41,538 bases of DNA from CAYZXT01 sp964482515 (lineage in GTDB: Bacteria; Elusimicrobiota; Elusimicrobia; FEN-1173): assembly GCA_964482515.1 (NCBI GenBank), contig CAYZXT010000019.1:1-41538 (forward strand), given 5' to 3'. Below are positions 24,530 to 32,429 of this stretch, piece by piece. Under the pieces are notes generated by a model, which saw nothing but the letters and a program-made list of their open reading frames with translations, had not been told where the DNA came from and searched no databases. How positions within the stretch are numbered: position 1 is the stretch's first letter; each line of letters opens with the position of its first letter. The position numbers and the translations under genes are program-made.

Positions 24530-24558
24530 TTGATAATTAGGCGAATTCTCCGCATAAT
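24530..24558 (+). promoter_or_regulatory. Sigma-70 promoter of the Ser/Thr kinase operon
   Basis: TTGATA (24530-24535), 17 nt, CATAAT (24553-24558). The start of transcription near 24565 places a perfect inverted repeat in the 5' leader, about 20 nt downstream. Confidence 0.6.
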
Positions 24559-24584
24559 TGTCCTGTTGTCGCGACGGCGCGAAA

Positions 24585-24612
24585 ATTTCCCGTTGTCAAT
24601 TCAACGGGAAAT
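24585..24612. repeat. 11-bp perfect inverted repeat in the leader of the cNMP-fold gene
   Basis: ATTTCCCGTTG (24585-24595) and CAACGGGAAAT (24602-24612) with a 6-nt loop. The hairpin is followed by CGTTTTG and lies 23 nt before the ATG at 24636. It could be a weak terminator or attenuator, or an operator at the start of transcription. Confidence 0.6.
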
Positions 24613-24635
24613 CGTTTTGAGCGGAGGATTGCTTT

Positions 24636-25088
24636 ATGCCATTTGACGATACGATTTTCATCAGGAAGAACGTGGACGTGCTCTCGTTTTTCACGGACGA
24701 GCAATTGCGGAAGGTGGCGGCCGTCATCGAACGGGACAATTACCGGAAGGGCCAGACGATTCTCTTCCAGGGGGAAGTCGGCCAGGCGTTTCACATCATC
24801 AAGAAAGGCCGGGTATCGGTGATGGCGAAGCCCGCCAAAGACAGGGATCCGGTGCTCCTGGCCGAACTGAAGGCCGGGGATTTTTTCGGGGAGATGTCGT
24901 TGCTCGAACCCACCGCCGCGACGGCCACGATCAAGGCCCTGGAAGACGATACCGAGATACTGAGCATCCCCCACGAGAGTTTTCAGCTTTTGTTGAAGCA
25001 ATCCCCGCTTTTGGAAACGGCATTGCGCGAAAAGATCGCGGCCCGAAAGAAACAAAGAGACTCGGCCGCGCCGAAGCCGGCGACATGA
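24636..25088 (+). CDS. Single-domain cyclic-nucleotide-binding-fold protein
   Basis: 150 residues forming one cNMP-binding beta-roll (about 12-125): LSFFTDEQLRKVAAV, GQTILFQGEVGQAFHIIKKGRVSV-type strands, then GDFFGEMSLL. There is no helix-turn-helix, so it is not a Crp-type transcription factor. The phosphate-binding cassette reads GEMSLLEPTAATATIKA: Glu86 is kept but the Arg that binds the cyclic phosphate is Ala95, so classical cAMP/cGMP binding is doubtful. A basic, Pro/Ala tail ends the protein. AGGA lies 12 nt before the ATG. It starts an operon with a Ser/Thr kinase and may be a regulatory or scaffold protein for it. Confidence 0.85.
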   Translation: MPFDDTIFIRKNVDVLSFFTDEQLRKVAAVIERDNYRKGQTILFQGEVGQAFHIIKKGRVSVMAKPAKDRDPVLLAELKAGDFFGEMSLLEPTAATATIKALEDDTEILSIPHESFQLLLKQSPLLETALREKIAARKKQRDSAAPKPAT

Positions 25089-25113
25089 TCCGGCGCGAAA
25101 AGGGCGGTGACGC

Positions 25114-28065
25114 GTGAAAAAAAGTTGGCTGATCGATTCTCTCCTGGGTTTGATTCTGGCCGTCGGCGTCGGGTCCGCCGCCTATTTTCGAGTCCCGTTC
25201 ACCGAAACATTGGAGAACCGGTTGTATGATCTCCGCCTGAAGTTTGCGCCCAAGGCGCCCCTGTCGGACCAAATCCTTTTCGTGGCCATCGATGACAACA
25301 GCATCGCTTCCGTCGGCCGCTGGCCCTGGCCCCGCGGTTACGTGGGACAAATCATCCAGCAGATCGCGGCCGGCGACCCCAAGGTCATCGGCGTCAATAT
25401 CCTCTACGTGGACCAGGACCAGAACCAGGGGCTGGAAACCGTCCGGCAGCTCAAGCAGCAGTATCAGGAAGTCCTGGAAAACCAGAAAGCCGCGCTGTCC
25501 CGCCAGCAGTCCCGCCAAAAGAAAAAGCCGTCCAACGTTTTTGAGCCCTTCGAATCGGTCCTGGATTTGTTTTCGGAGGCCGAAGGTTCCCTGGACAACG
25601 ACAGCCAGTTGGCCCAGGTCCTCAGCGAAACGCCCAACGTCGTTCTGCCGATGTTTTTCTCCGTGGACAAGCCTCTGGCCGAAGAGTCGAACGAAGCGCT
25701 TGACCGGATGAAGGACTTTGCCCTGTCGCAGATTGAGGCGTCCGGCGGGCCGATTTCCGTGGTGGAAGGATATGAACCACTTCTCCCTCTGCCACAGTTC
25801 GCCTCGGGCGCTTCGGGCATGGGCCAAAGCAATATTTTCAAGGACGTGGACGGCTCGGTCCGGCGGGAGACGCTCCTTATCCAATACCGCAATAAGTATT
25901 TTTCATCCATGGCGCTGGAGATGGCACGGGTGGCGCTTGGTCTTGAGCCGGGCCAGGTGAAGGTGACGCTGGGCAAGGAAGTCGCGCTGGGAGACAAGCG
26001 AATCCCGCTGCTCGAAGACAACACGATGCTGATCAATTATCAGGGGCCCTACGCCAGCTTGAAAACCGTTTCGGCCGTGGAAATCCTGGCGGACAAAATC
26101 CAGGCCGAGGCGTTCAAGGACAAGATCGTCTTGATCGGAACCCGCGCCACAGGGCTCGGCACGCTCTTCGTCGTGCCCGTGGAATCGAATTTTCCGGACA
26201 ACGGCGTCGTGGTGACGGTGCTGCAGAACATTCTTGGCGGCAACTTCCTGCGGCGTCCGCCCTGGGCGTTTCAGGCGGAGATGGGCAGCCTGCTGCTGGT
26301 CGGTTTGTTCGTGGCGCTCATCCTCCCTCATTTGAAGGCGAAATGGGGCGCCTTGGTCGCTCTCGTCCTGCTCGCGGGAATCGGCGGCGCGGGGGCCTAC
26401 GTTTTCGTGAAGATGGGCTTCTGGGTCAAGATTTTTTATCCGCTGGCGCTGTTGATATCGGCCTATGTGGCGGTCACGCTGCGGCGGTTTTTCTTCACCG
26501 AGCGCCGCAAGGAATTGGTGGAGGCGGAAAGCATCGAGACCAACAAGATGCTCGGCCTTTCGTTCCAGGGGCAGGGGATGTTGGACCTGGCCTTTGAGAA
26601 GTTCCGTAAATGTCCCATCGATGACGCCATGAAAGAGCTCCTTTACAATTTGGCGCTGGACTTCGAAAGAAAACGTCAGTTCTCCAAGGCCTCCGTCGTG
26701 TACGAACATATTTCAAAGGTGGACGCGGGTTATAAAGACATCAAGGAACGCCAGAAATCCACGAAGACGGCGGGGGAAACGATGATCGCCGGTCCGGGCT
26801 TGGGCGGCGGGAAGCGCGAAGGCACGATGGTGATCGAAGGCGCGTCCGTGAAGCCGACCCTCGGCCGTTACGAGATCGAAAAGGAACTGGGCCGCGGCGC
26901 CATGGGCATCGTTTATTTGGGGAAGGACCCGAAGATCAACCGGCCCGTGGCCATCAAGACCGTGCGGTTCGACGACGACGTGGATGCGGAGACGGCCAAG
27001 CAAGTGAAGGAACGCTTCTTCCGCGAAGCCGAATCCGCCGGGACGCTAAATCACCCGAACATCATCCGGATCTTCGATGCGGGCGAAGACAACGAGATTT
27101 CCTATATCGCCATGGAGCTGCTGAATGGCGAAGACTTGAAAAAGTACGGCGAGAAGGCGAACCTCCTGCCGCCGGAAAAGGTCCTGGAATACGTGGCCTT
27201 GACCGCGGACGCGTTGGACTACGCCCACTCGAACGGCGTCGTGCACCGGGACATCAAGCCCGCGAACATCATGTTGCTGAAGGACGGCACGCTCCGCGTC
27301 ACGGACTTCGGTATCGCGCGCATCACGGCTTCCTCCAAGACGCAGACCGGCACGGTCATGGGCACTCCGAGCTACATGTCCCCGGAACAGATCGCGGGCA
27401 AGAAAGTGGACGGCCGCGCCGATCTGTTTTCACTCGGCGTCATGCTCTATGAGATGCTGGCCGGCGAAAAACCCTTCGACGGCGACAGCATCGCCACCCT
27501 GCTCTTCCGGATTTCCAACGAGCCCCATCCGGACCCTCGCTTGAAATACGGGGACCGCGTGACGGCCGGCGTCAAACTGATCATCGACAAGGCCCTGCAG
27601 AAGGACCCCGCGAACCGTTATCAGCGCGGCCGCGACATGGCCAGCGACATCCGCGAATGCCTTAAGAATTCGAACGCGGTTCCCGCTGTGGCGGGGAGTT
27701 CTGCTCCGGCCGCGGCGTCCGCTACTGCGCCGGTTGTCCCTCTGCCCACGCCACCGCCGACTCCGGCTCCCGTCGTAGAACGCACTATACCGCCGCCGCC
27801 CGCGGTCTCGACCCTGGCGCCGGCTTTTGAGAAGACCGCGCCGCCGGCGGTAAAACCGCCTCCGCCCGCCGGTGATACGGTCAAAATGCCTGACGTGGCG
27901 CCGCCGACGGATACGGTCCGGCTTCCGGCCTCGCCGACGGACACCGTGCGCTTTTCTCCTTCGAATGAAACGATGAAGCTGCCGCCGTCCGCGTCCGATA
28001 CCATCCGCATGCCGCCGAAACCCGAAGCGCAGGGTCCGGACGAACCATTTAAAAAAGAGCCCTGA
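25114..28065 (+). CDS. CHASE2 sensor Ser/Thr protein kinase with Thr-repeat tail
   Basis: 983 residues, GTG start. Membrane helix (about 8-25), then a CHASE2-type extracytoplasmic sensor (about 30-370, with FVAIDDNSIASVGRWPWPR), three more helices (about 390-455), then a short helical/TPR-like linker (480-540). The Hanks-type kinase spans about 585-850: glycine loop LGRGAMGIVYLG, Lys615 in VAIKTV, Asp712 in HRDIKPANIM, DFG at 731-733, TPSYMSPEQ after the activation loop. The tail (855-983) is Pro/Ala-rich and carries five copies of a [DE]T[VMI][KR]-hydrophobic motif, centred on Thr922, 934, 944, 953 and 963; two similar Thr motifs (556, 571) precede the kinase. An envelope signal would control phosphorylation of the tail and of partners such as the FHA protein. 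PP2C and FHA genes follow. Confidence 0.94.
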   Translation: MKKSWLIDSLLGLILAVGVGSAAYFRVPFTETLENRLYDLRLKFAPKAPLSDQILFVAIDDNSIASVGRWPWPRGYVGQIIQQIAAGDPKVIGVNILYVDQDQNQGLETVRQLKQQYQEVLENQKAALSRQQSRQKKKPSNVFEPFESVLDLFSEAEGSLDNDSQLAQVLSETPNVVLPMFFSVDKPLAEESNEALDRMKDFALSQIEASGGPISVVEGYEPLLPLPQFASGASGMGQSNIFKDVDGSVRRETLLIQYRNKYFSSMALEMARVALGLEPGQVKVTLGKEVALGDKRIPLLEDNTMLINYQGPYASLKTVSAVEILADKIQAEAFKDKIVLIGTRATGLGTLFVVPVESNFPDNGVVVTVLQNILGGNFLRRPPWAFQAEMGSLLLVGLFVALILPHLKAKWGALVALVLLAGIGGAGAYVFVKMGFWVKIFYPLALLISAYVAVTLRRFFFTERRKELVEAESIETNKMLGLSFQGQGMLDLAFEKFRKCPIDDAMKELLYNLALDFERKRQFSKASVVYEHISKVDAGYKDIKERQKSTKTAGETMIAGPGLGGGKREGTMVIEGASVKPTLGRYEIEKELGRGAMGIVYLGKDPKINRPVAIKTVRFDDDVDAETAKQVKERFFREAESAGTLNHPNIIRIFDAGEDNEISYIAMELLNGEDLKKYGEKANLLPPEKVLEYVALTADALDYAHSNGVVHRDIKPANIMLLKDGTLRVTDFGIARITASSKTQTGTVMGTPSYMSPEQIAGKKVDGRADLFSLGVMLYEMLAGEKPFDGDSIATLLFRISNEPHPDPRLKYGDRVTAGVKLIIDKALQKDPANRYQRGRDMASDIRECLKNSNAVPAVAGSSAPAAASATAPVVPLPTPPPTPAPVVERTIPPPPAVSTLAPAFEKTAPPAVKPPPPAGDTVKMPDVAPPTDTVRLPASPTDTVRFSPSNETMKLPPSASDTIRMPPKPEAQGPDEPFKKEP
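27871..28014 (+). repeat. Five Thr-centred repeats in the kinase tail
   Basis: The coding segment for residues 920-967 contains DTVKMP, DTVRLP, DTVRFS, ETMKLP and DTIRMP at spacings of 12, 10, 9 and 10 residues. Each has an acidic residue before Thr and a basic residue two after it, in a proline-rich context. Such evenly spaced motifs suggest sites of phosphorylation read by an FHA domain. Confidence 0.75.
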
Positions 28066-28087
28066 CATCCATGCCCAGGAGACCCGA

Positions 28088-28903
28088 ATGAAATTCCAAG
28101 CGGTGGGTTTGACGGATCCCGGACAGGTCCGCAAGAACAACGAGGACAATTATTGGGTCGACCAGGAAAACGGCCTTCTCATCGTCGCGGACGGGATGGG
28201 CGGGCACGCGGCCGGGGAGGTCGCCAGCCAGATGGCGGTGGACATCATCCGCGAGCAGGTCTCGAACGGATTGAAGACCGGACAAATCCCGTCGATGGGC
28301 GAACTGCCCATGCACCTCTCGGACCGCGCGCATCTCCTCTATTCAACGGTGCGGATGGCCAACGAAGTGGTGTACGCCACGGCGCAGGAAAAAGCGGAAC
28401 GGAAGGGCATGGGGACCACCGTCGTGGCCGTGCTTCTCGGCAAGAAGAACTTCGCGGTGGCGCATGTGGGCGATAGCCGCCTGTATCTCTTCCGTGACGG
28501 AAAGCTCCGGCAGGTGACGCGAGACCATTCCCTGGTGGCCGAGCAGGTGGTCAAGGGGCTGATGACGGCGGAGCAGGCGGAACAATCCGAGATGAAAAAT
28601 GTTCTGACCCGCGCGCTGGGCGTCGGGCCGGACGTCCAGGTGGACGTGGATGAGAGCTCTTTGAATCCAGGAGACATTTTGTTGTTGTGCACGGACGGGC
28701 TTTGCCGCATGATGGAAGACAGCGTGATCGAGGAAGTATTGAAAAAGCCCCGTCCGCCCTTGGACATGAGCCGCGATTTGATAAAAATGGCAAACGAACG
28801 CGGAGGCAAGGACAACGTCACCGTCGTCATCGCGCAGGTGGAACGGTCGGGACTGCGGGAACAAATAGCCGGTTTGTTCAACCGGAAATCCACGAGAGGG
28901 TAA
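28088..28903 (+). CDS. PP2C-family protein phosphatase
   Basis: 271 residues. Metal-binding signature at the N-terminus: GLTDPGQVRKNNEDNYW and the core VADGMGGHAAGEVAS, later GDSRLYLFRDG, TRDHSLV, CTDGLCRMM and GGKDNVTVVIAQ. These give the Asp ligands of a two-metal Ser/Thr phosphatase (PrpC/Stp type). It reverses kinase action on Ser/Thr; the kinase gene lies 22 nt upstream and the FHA gene 4 nt downstream. GGAGA precedes the ATG at 28088. Confidence 0.95.
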   Translation: MKFQAVGLTDPGQVRKNNEDNYWVDQENGLLIVADGMGGHAAGEVASQMAVDIIREQVSNGLKTGQIPSMGELPMHLSDRAHLLYSTVRMANEVVYATAQEKAERKGMGTTVVAVLLGKKNFAVAHVGDSRLYLFRDGKLRQVTRDHSLVAEQVVKGLMTAEQAEQSEMKNVLTRALGVGPDVQVDVDESSLNPGDILLLCTDGLCRMMEDSVIEEVLKKPRPPLDMSRDLIKMANERGGKDNVTVVIAQVERSGLREQIAGLFNRKSTRG

Positions 28904-28907
28904 CGCT

Positions 28908-29621
28908 ATGCCTAAGCTTCTTTTAAAATTCAACGCTGCGGTGATCAAAGAAATTCCTGTCGAAAAGGACGAGATCACCATCGGCCGTAAACCCGACAAC
29001 GACGTGGTGGTGGACAATCCCGCGGTATCGGGGCACCATGCGCGCATCGTTCACCAGGCGGGCGCCTGGGTGGTGGAGGATTTGAACAGCACCAACGGTA
29101 CCTTCATGCAGGAGCGGCGCATCTTGAAGGCGAACCTGCACCACAAGGACGAAGTGGGCGTCGCCAAGCACATGATCGTGTTCATCAACGAGGAAGAAGC
29201 CGCCGCTCCCCCGCCGCCACCCTCCGCGCCCATGTCGTCCGACGCGACCATGGTAATGGCGCCCCAGGCGCCGGCAGAGGGCAAGCCGGAAAAGAAAGCG
29301 CCGGAAACGCTCGGCGGGCTCCGGGTGGTCACTGGCGAGACCACGGCTTCCCAGTTCAGCCTGACCGGGCTCACGACATACATCGGCAAATCCGAACAGG
29401 CTGTCATCCGGACCAAGGGGCTTTTCTCGCCGGACCTGGCCGCCTGCGTCGCGCGCAAACCCGAAGGTTATTATTTGAAGGTCATCAAGGAAAAAAGCGT
29501 CAGGGTGAACGGGCAGATCGTGGACGATCAAGTCATGCTCCAGGAGGGAGACCTGATCGAAGTTGCCAATTTAAAGCTCGTCTACTACCGCCAGGACGCA
29601 TCGGGACCGGTTTCCGGTTGA
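28908..29621 (+). CDS. Double FHA-domain protein
   Basis: 237 residues. FHA1 (about 5-95) has all phospho-Thr-binding landmarks: GRKPDNDV with Arg27, SGHH (Ser41, His44) and STNGT (Asn63). A Pro/Ala linker (98-130) contains a Thr motif SDATMVMAP (Thr114) that resembles the kinase tail repeats. FHA2 (about 140-228) keeps the fold (IGKSEQAVI, VNGQIVDD, EGDLIEVANLKLVYY) but has Lys for the Arg and Leu where His belongs, so it probably cannot bind phospho-Thr. It is likely a cytoplasmic adaptor for the neighbouring kinase, bound by FHA1 to phosphorylated Thr and switched by PP2C. Only 4 nt separate it from the phosphatase gene. Confidence 0.93.
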   Translation: MPKLLLKFNAAVIKEIPVEKDEITIGRKPDNDVVVDNPAVSGHHARIVHQAGAWVVEDLNSTNGTFMQERRILKANLHHKDEVGVAKHMIVFINEEEAAAPPPPPSAPMSSDATMVMAPQAPAEGKPEKKAPETLGGLRVVTGETTASQFSLTGLTTYIGKSEQAVIRTKGLFSPDLAACVARKPEGYYLKVIKEKSVRVNGQIVDDQVMLQEGDLIEVANLKLVYYRQDASGPVSG

Positions 29622-29679
29622 TCTGATTTTCGAGTAACCCGATTTATTCCCGCCCAGCACTATCCTCCCTGTGCCGCTT

Positions 29680-29712
29680 CGTTCCATGAACGCATCGCCA
29701 ATTGAATCAATT
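29680..29712. promoter_or_regulatory. Two adjacent 13-bp dyads upstream of the substrate-binding gene
   Basis: CGTTCCATGAACG (29680-29692) and AATTGAATCAATT (29700-29712) are both palindromes, the second perfect with a single central base. They lie about 65-100 bp before the gene and could be operator sites. Their distinct sequences argue for two regulators, or for chance in the first case. Confidence 0.3.
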
Positions 29713-29738
29713 CGATCCTTGTCCGGAGCATCGGCACG

Positions 29739-29768
29739 TTGCCTCTCGGCAGCAGTAAAAGCTAATAT
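29739..29768 (+). promoter_or_regulatory. Possible promoter giving a nearly leaderless transcript
   Basis: TTGCCT (29739-29744), 18 nt, TAATAT (29763-29768). Its start point would fall within a few bases of the ATG at 29777, and no Shine-Dalgarno precedes that ATG. The spacing is slightly long, so the call is weak. Confidence 0.3.
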
Positions 29769-29776
29769 GATTTCTC

Positions 29777-30691
29777 ATGACATCGCGCGTCTTCCGCGTC
29801 ATTGCCGGTTTCGGGATGGCTTGTCTTCTGTCTGCCCACGCCTTCGGCGCACAGGAGTCAAATCGCGTCGCTATCGTTATGAGCGCCAAGGTGAAGATCT
29901 ACGAGCTGATCTCGAAGGGCCTGGAAGAGAAGCTCGACGCGAGGATGCTGGAGATCGTTCTAAGCGACGGGAACGAGAAGTCGCTGGAATCCATAGGCCA
30001 TTTCGAGCCCCAAGTCATCATCGCGGTCGGCGACGCAGCGGCACTTTGGGCCAGGACGAAAATCGCCAAAATCCCCATCGTGGCGTGCGGGGTGATGTCG
30101 CAATACAATTCCCGCAAATTCCAGGGCTTGGCGGGCGTTTCCCTGGACTTCCCTCTGCAGTTCTATCTCCGTCTGATCCGCGACGCCGTACCGGGCATCC
30201 GCCACGTCGGTCTCCTGTTCGATTCTTCCCAGAGCACGAATTTCGCGGCGGACTCCGAGCGCGCGGCGCGGGAACTCGGCCTGAAGGTCTATGCGTATCC
30301 CATCGAAAAGGAGAAGGAGGTCGGGCGGGCGCTGCAATTGTTGAAGGAAAGCGGGGCGGAAATCTTTTTGATGACCTATGACCCGCTCATCATGAACCCT
30401 GAGATTTTCCGCTACCTTGTCGACTTTTCAATCACGAACCGTTTGGCCCTGATGGTCCCGTCCAAGGCGCTGCTGAAAAGCGGTGGCGTTTTGGCCTATG
30501 AGGCGGACTACACGGAGGTTGGACGCCAGACCGCGGAATTAGTTGGTCGTTTCCTTAATGGGGAGAAACTGACAGCGGGGTTGTCTTACCCCAACAGGGG
30601 CGAGATTGGGATCAATTTGAAGGTTGCCCGCATTTTGGGCGTAACGGTTTCCGCCAACATCCTCAAGAAAGCGGACCATATTTATGAATAA
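29777..30691 (+). CDS. Periplasmic ABC_sub_bind-type binding protein, coupled to a histidine kinase
   Basis: 304 residues with a signal peptide (cleavage after HAFGA, near 25). The body resembles the ABC_sub_bind family (related to TrpX/periplasmic binding proteins): ESNRVAIVMSAKVKIYE, HFEPQVIIAVGDAAALW, GVMSQYNSRKFQGLAGVSLDFP, VGLLFDSSQSTNFAAD, VPSKALLKSGGVLAYEADY and GEIGINLKVARILGV. No ABC permease or ATPase is adjacent; instead a histidine kinase overlaps its end by 8 nt, so it more likely senses a small ligand for the kinase than feeds a transporter. The ligand cannot be told from sequence. Confidence 0.85.
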   Translation: MTSRVFRVIAGFGMACLLSAHAFGAQESNRVAIVMSAKVKIYELISKGLEEKLDARMLEIVLSDGNEKSLESIGHFEPQVIIAVGDAAALWARTKIAKIPIVACGVMSQYNSRKFQGLAGVSLDFPLQFYLRLIRDAVPGIRHVGLLFDSSQSTNFAADSERAARELGLKVYAYPIEKEKEVGRALQLLKESGAEIFLMTYDPLIMNPEIFRYLVDFSITNRLALMVPSKALLKSGGVLAYEADYTEVGRQTAELVGRFLNGEKLTAGLSYPNRGEIGINLKVARILGVTVSANILKKADHIYE

Positions 30692-32306
30692 GCCGGGCGA
30701 ACCGTCCATGAAAAAAACGCCAGCGTCCCCGTGGTTCGTCAGCCTGGGCGCCCGGCAGATTTTCAACTTGGTGGGGATCGGAATATTTTTGAGCGTTCTC
30801 CTTATTTGGAACGCCGCGCTGCAGCAGCGCCGGGTCATACTGGATGAAATGGAACAGCGAAGCATTCTGTTGGGCCAGAGCCTGTCAGGCGCCTGCAGCC
30901 TTCCCTATTTGCTCGGCGACACTAAAGCGCTTAAATTCATTCTCTCCCGTGCTCAAGCCATACAGGATGTTGTGACCGTGGCGCTCTTAAACCGCGATGG
31001 CGGAGCGGAATTTCAGGAGGGGGACCCGGCCCCTATCCCAAAAGAGGCGGTCCCTGGGGCGTTTAAGGTGTGGCGGGATTCCGAATACATCTACGTCTCG
31101 GCTCCTCTGATCATTACGAGGCAAAAGGAAAGCGACATCGCGGACATGCTTTCGGAGCAAACCGACCGGGAGGAGGACCGTGAGACGAAGTTCCTAGGGG
31201 CCATCTACCTTCGTTTCTCGCTTGAGCGCACCCAGCAGTTGGCGCGAGCGCTTGTGTTCCGAAGCGTGTTGGCGACGGTCGCAATCGTTTCGCTGGCGAG
31301 CTTTGCCGGATTTCTTTTTTTTAGAAGGAATATTTTGAAGCCGATACGGCGTTTGATCGACGCGATGTCCGCGGTTCAGCGCGGAAACCTGTCCGTGCGG
31401 CTTGACGGGCTGAGCGGGCGGGACGAAATCGGAAGTTTGGCCAGGACGTTCAATGATATGACCAAGGACCTCCATGCAGCGGAGGAAGCGCTCAGGCACG
31501 CCAATGCCGAGCTTGAATTCCGCGTCAAGGAGCGCACCCGCGATCTACAGGACGCCCTTCAAAAACTGAAGGAGACGCAGGAAAAAATCCTGCGCACCGA
31601 AAAGCTGGCCGCCATCGGGAAATTGGCCTCGGGCGTGGGACACGAATTGCGAAACCCTCTCGGCGCCATTCAGAATGCGATCTACTACATCAAGGACGCA
31701 CTTAAAGGGAACGAAACGCTTAAGCAGCAGGATCCTTCCCTGGGGGAGTTCATCGAATTGGCGGAGAAAGAGATACACAGCGCGTCCACGATCATCTCCG
31801 ACTTGTTGGACTTTTCCCGGGTGGTTAAGCTTTTTCCCGAACCCACGGATTTGAACGCTTTGCTTCGCGACATGAAGGATGTCATCCAGATTCCTTCAGG
31901 GATTCATCTCGCGGAGTCCTATCAGGAGGATCTGCCGAAAATGATGATCGACGCGCAGAAGATGCGGCAAGTCTTCATTAATTTGGCGAACAACGCCGTC
32001 CAGGCCATGCCTTCCGGCGGCGAGCTTTATATCGGAACGCGGCTGGACAATGGCCACGGGGGGCCTAACCCCTGGGTCCATGTGGATTTCAAAGACACGG
32101 GCGTCGGGATTTCGGAGGAAGGCAAGCGCATGTTGTTCGAACCGCTTTTCACCACAAAGGCCAAAGGCACGGGCCTCGGGCTGGCCATAAGCCACGGCAT
32201 CGTGGAAAACCACGGAGGGAAAATCGTCGTCCAGAGCGAGGTGGGAAAAGGCAGCGTTTTCAGCGTGCAATTCCCCTTGGTCCCGGCCCTCGAGGTTCCT
32301 CAATGA
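30684..32306 (+). CDS. Sensor histidine kinase with HAMP domain
   Basis: 540 residues. Membrane helix about 25-45, periplasmic sensor of about 145 residues, second helix about 193-213, HAMP about 214-266 (LKPIRRLIDAMSAVQRGNL), coiled coil about 265-305, then His320 in SGVGHELRNPLGAI. ATPase domain: INLANNAVQAMPSGG, FKDTGVGIS, PLFTTKAKGTGLGLAIS, in the NtrB/AtoS style. No response regulator is adjacent, so it is an orphan kinase; the substrate-binding gene ends inside its start region, implying that both are made together. A second possible start is Met 9 (30708). The activator or receiver in the operon at 3107-8719 is one possible but distant partner. Confidence 0.92.
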   Translation: MNKPGEPSMKKTPASPWFVSLGARQIFNLVGIGIFLSVLLIWNAALQQRRVILDEMEQRSILLGQSLSGACSLPYLLGDTKALKFILSRAQAIQDVVTVALLNRDGGAEFQEGDPAPIPKEAVPGAFKVWRDSEYIYVSAPLIITRQKESDIADMLSEQTDREEDRETKFLGAIYLRFSLERTQQLARALVFRSVLATVAIVSLASFAGFLFFRRNILKPIRRLIDAMSAVQRGNLSVRLDGLSGRDEIGSLARTFNDMTKDLHAAEEALRHANAELEFRVKERTRDLQDALQKLKETQEKILRTEKLAAIGKLASGVGHELRNPLGAIQNAIYYIKDALKGNETLKQQDPSLGEFIELAEKEIHSASTIISDLLDFSRVVKLFPEPTDLNALLRDMKDVIQIPSGIHLAESYQEDLPKMMIDAQKMRQVFINLANNAVQAMPSGGELYIGTRLDNGHGGPNPWVHVDFKDTGVGISEEGKRMLFEPLFTTKAKGTGLGLAISHGIVENHGGKIVVQSEVGKGSVFSVQFPLVPALEVPQ

Positions 32307-32345
32307 CAGGAGTATTTTTCATTTTAAAATGTGATTTAAATCCCC

Positions 32346-32374
32346 TTGAATTCTCAACGAAGCCAGGGTAAATT
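32346..32374 (+). promoter_or_regulatory. Sigma-70 promoter of the FecR/beta-barrel pair
   Basis: TTGAAT (32346-32351), 17 nt, TAAATT (32369-32374). Transcription would begin near 32381 and reach ATG 32430 through a 49-nt leader containing GGGG near the start codon. Confidence 0.55.
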
Positions 32375-32429
32375 TTCTTAAGCGGTTCAGCCGGTGTTCC
32401 CAATTCTATTCGGTAAAACGGGGAATCAA

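Noticed and set aside
24520..24560. A second -24/-12 promoter before the kinase operon
   Set aside because: GG and GC can be placed 12 nt apart in AGGCGAATTCTCCGCA, but TTGC is CCGC and the -24 block is poor; the overlapping sigma-70 pair fits better.
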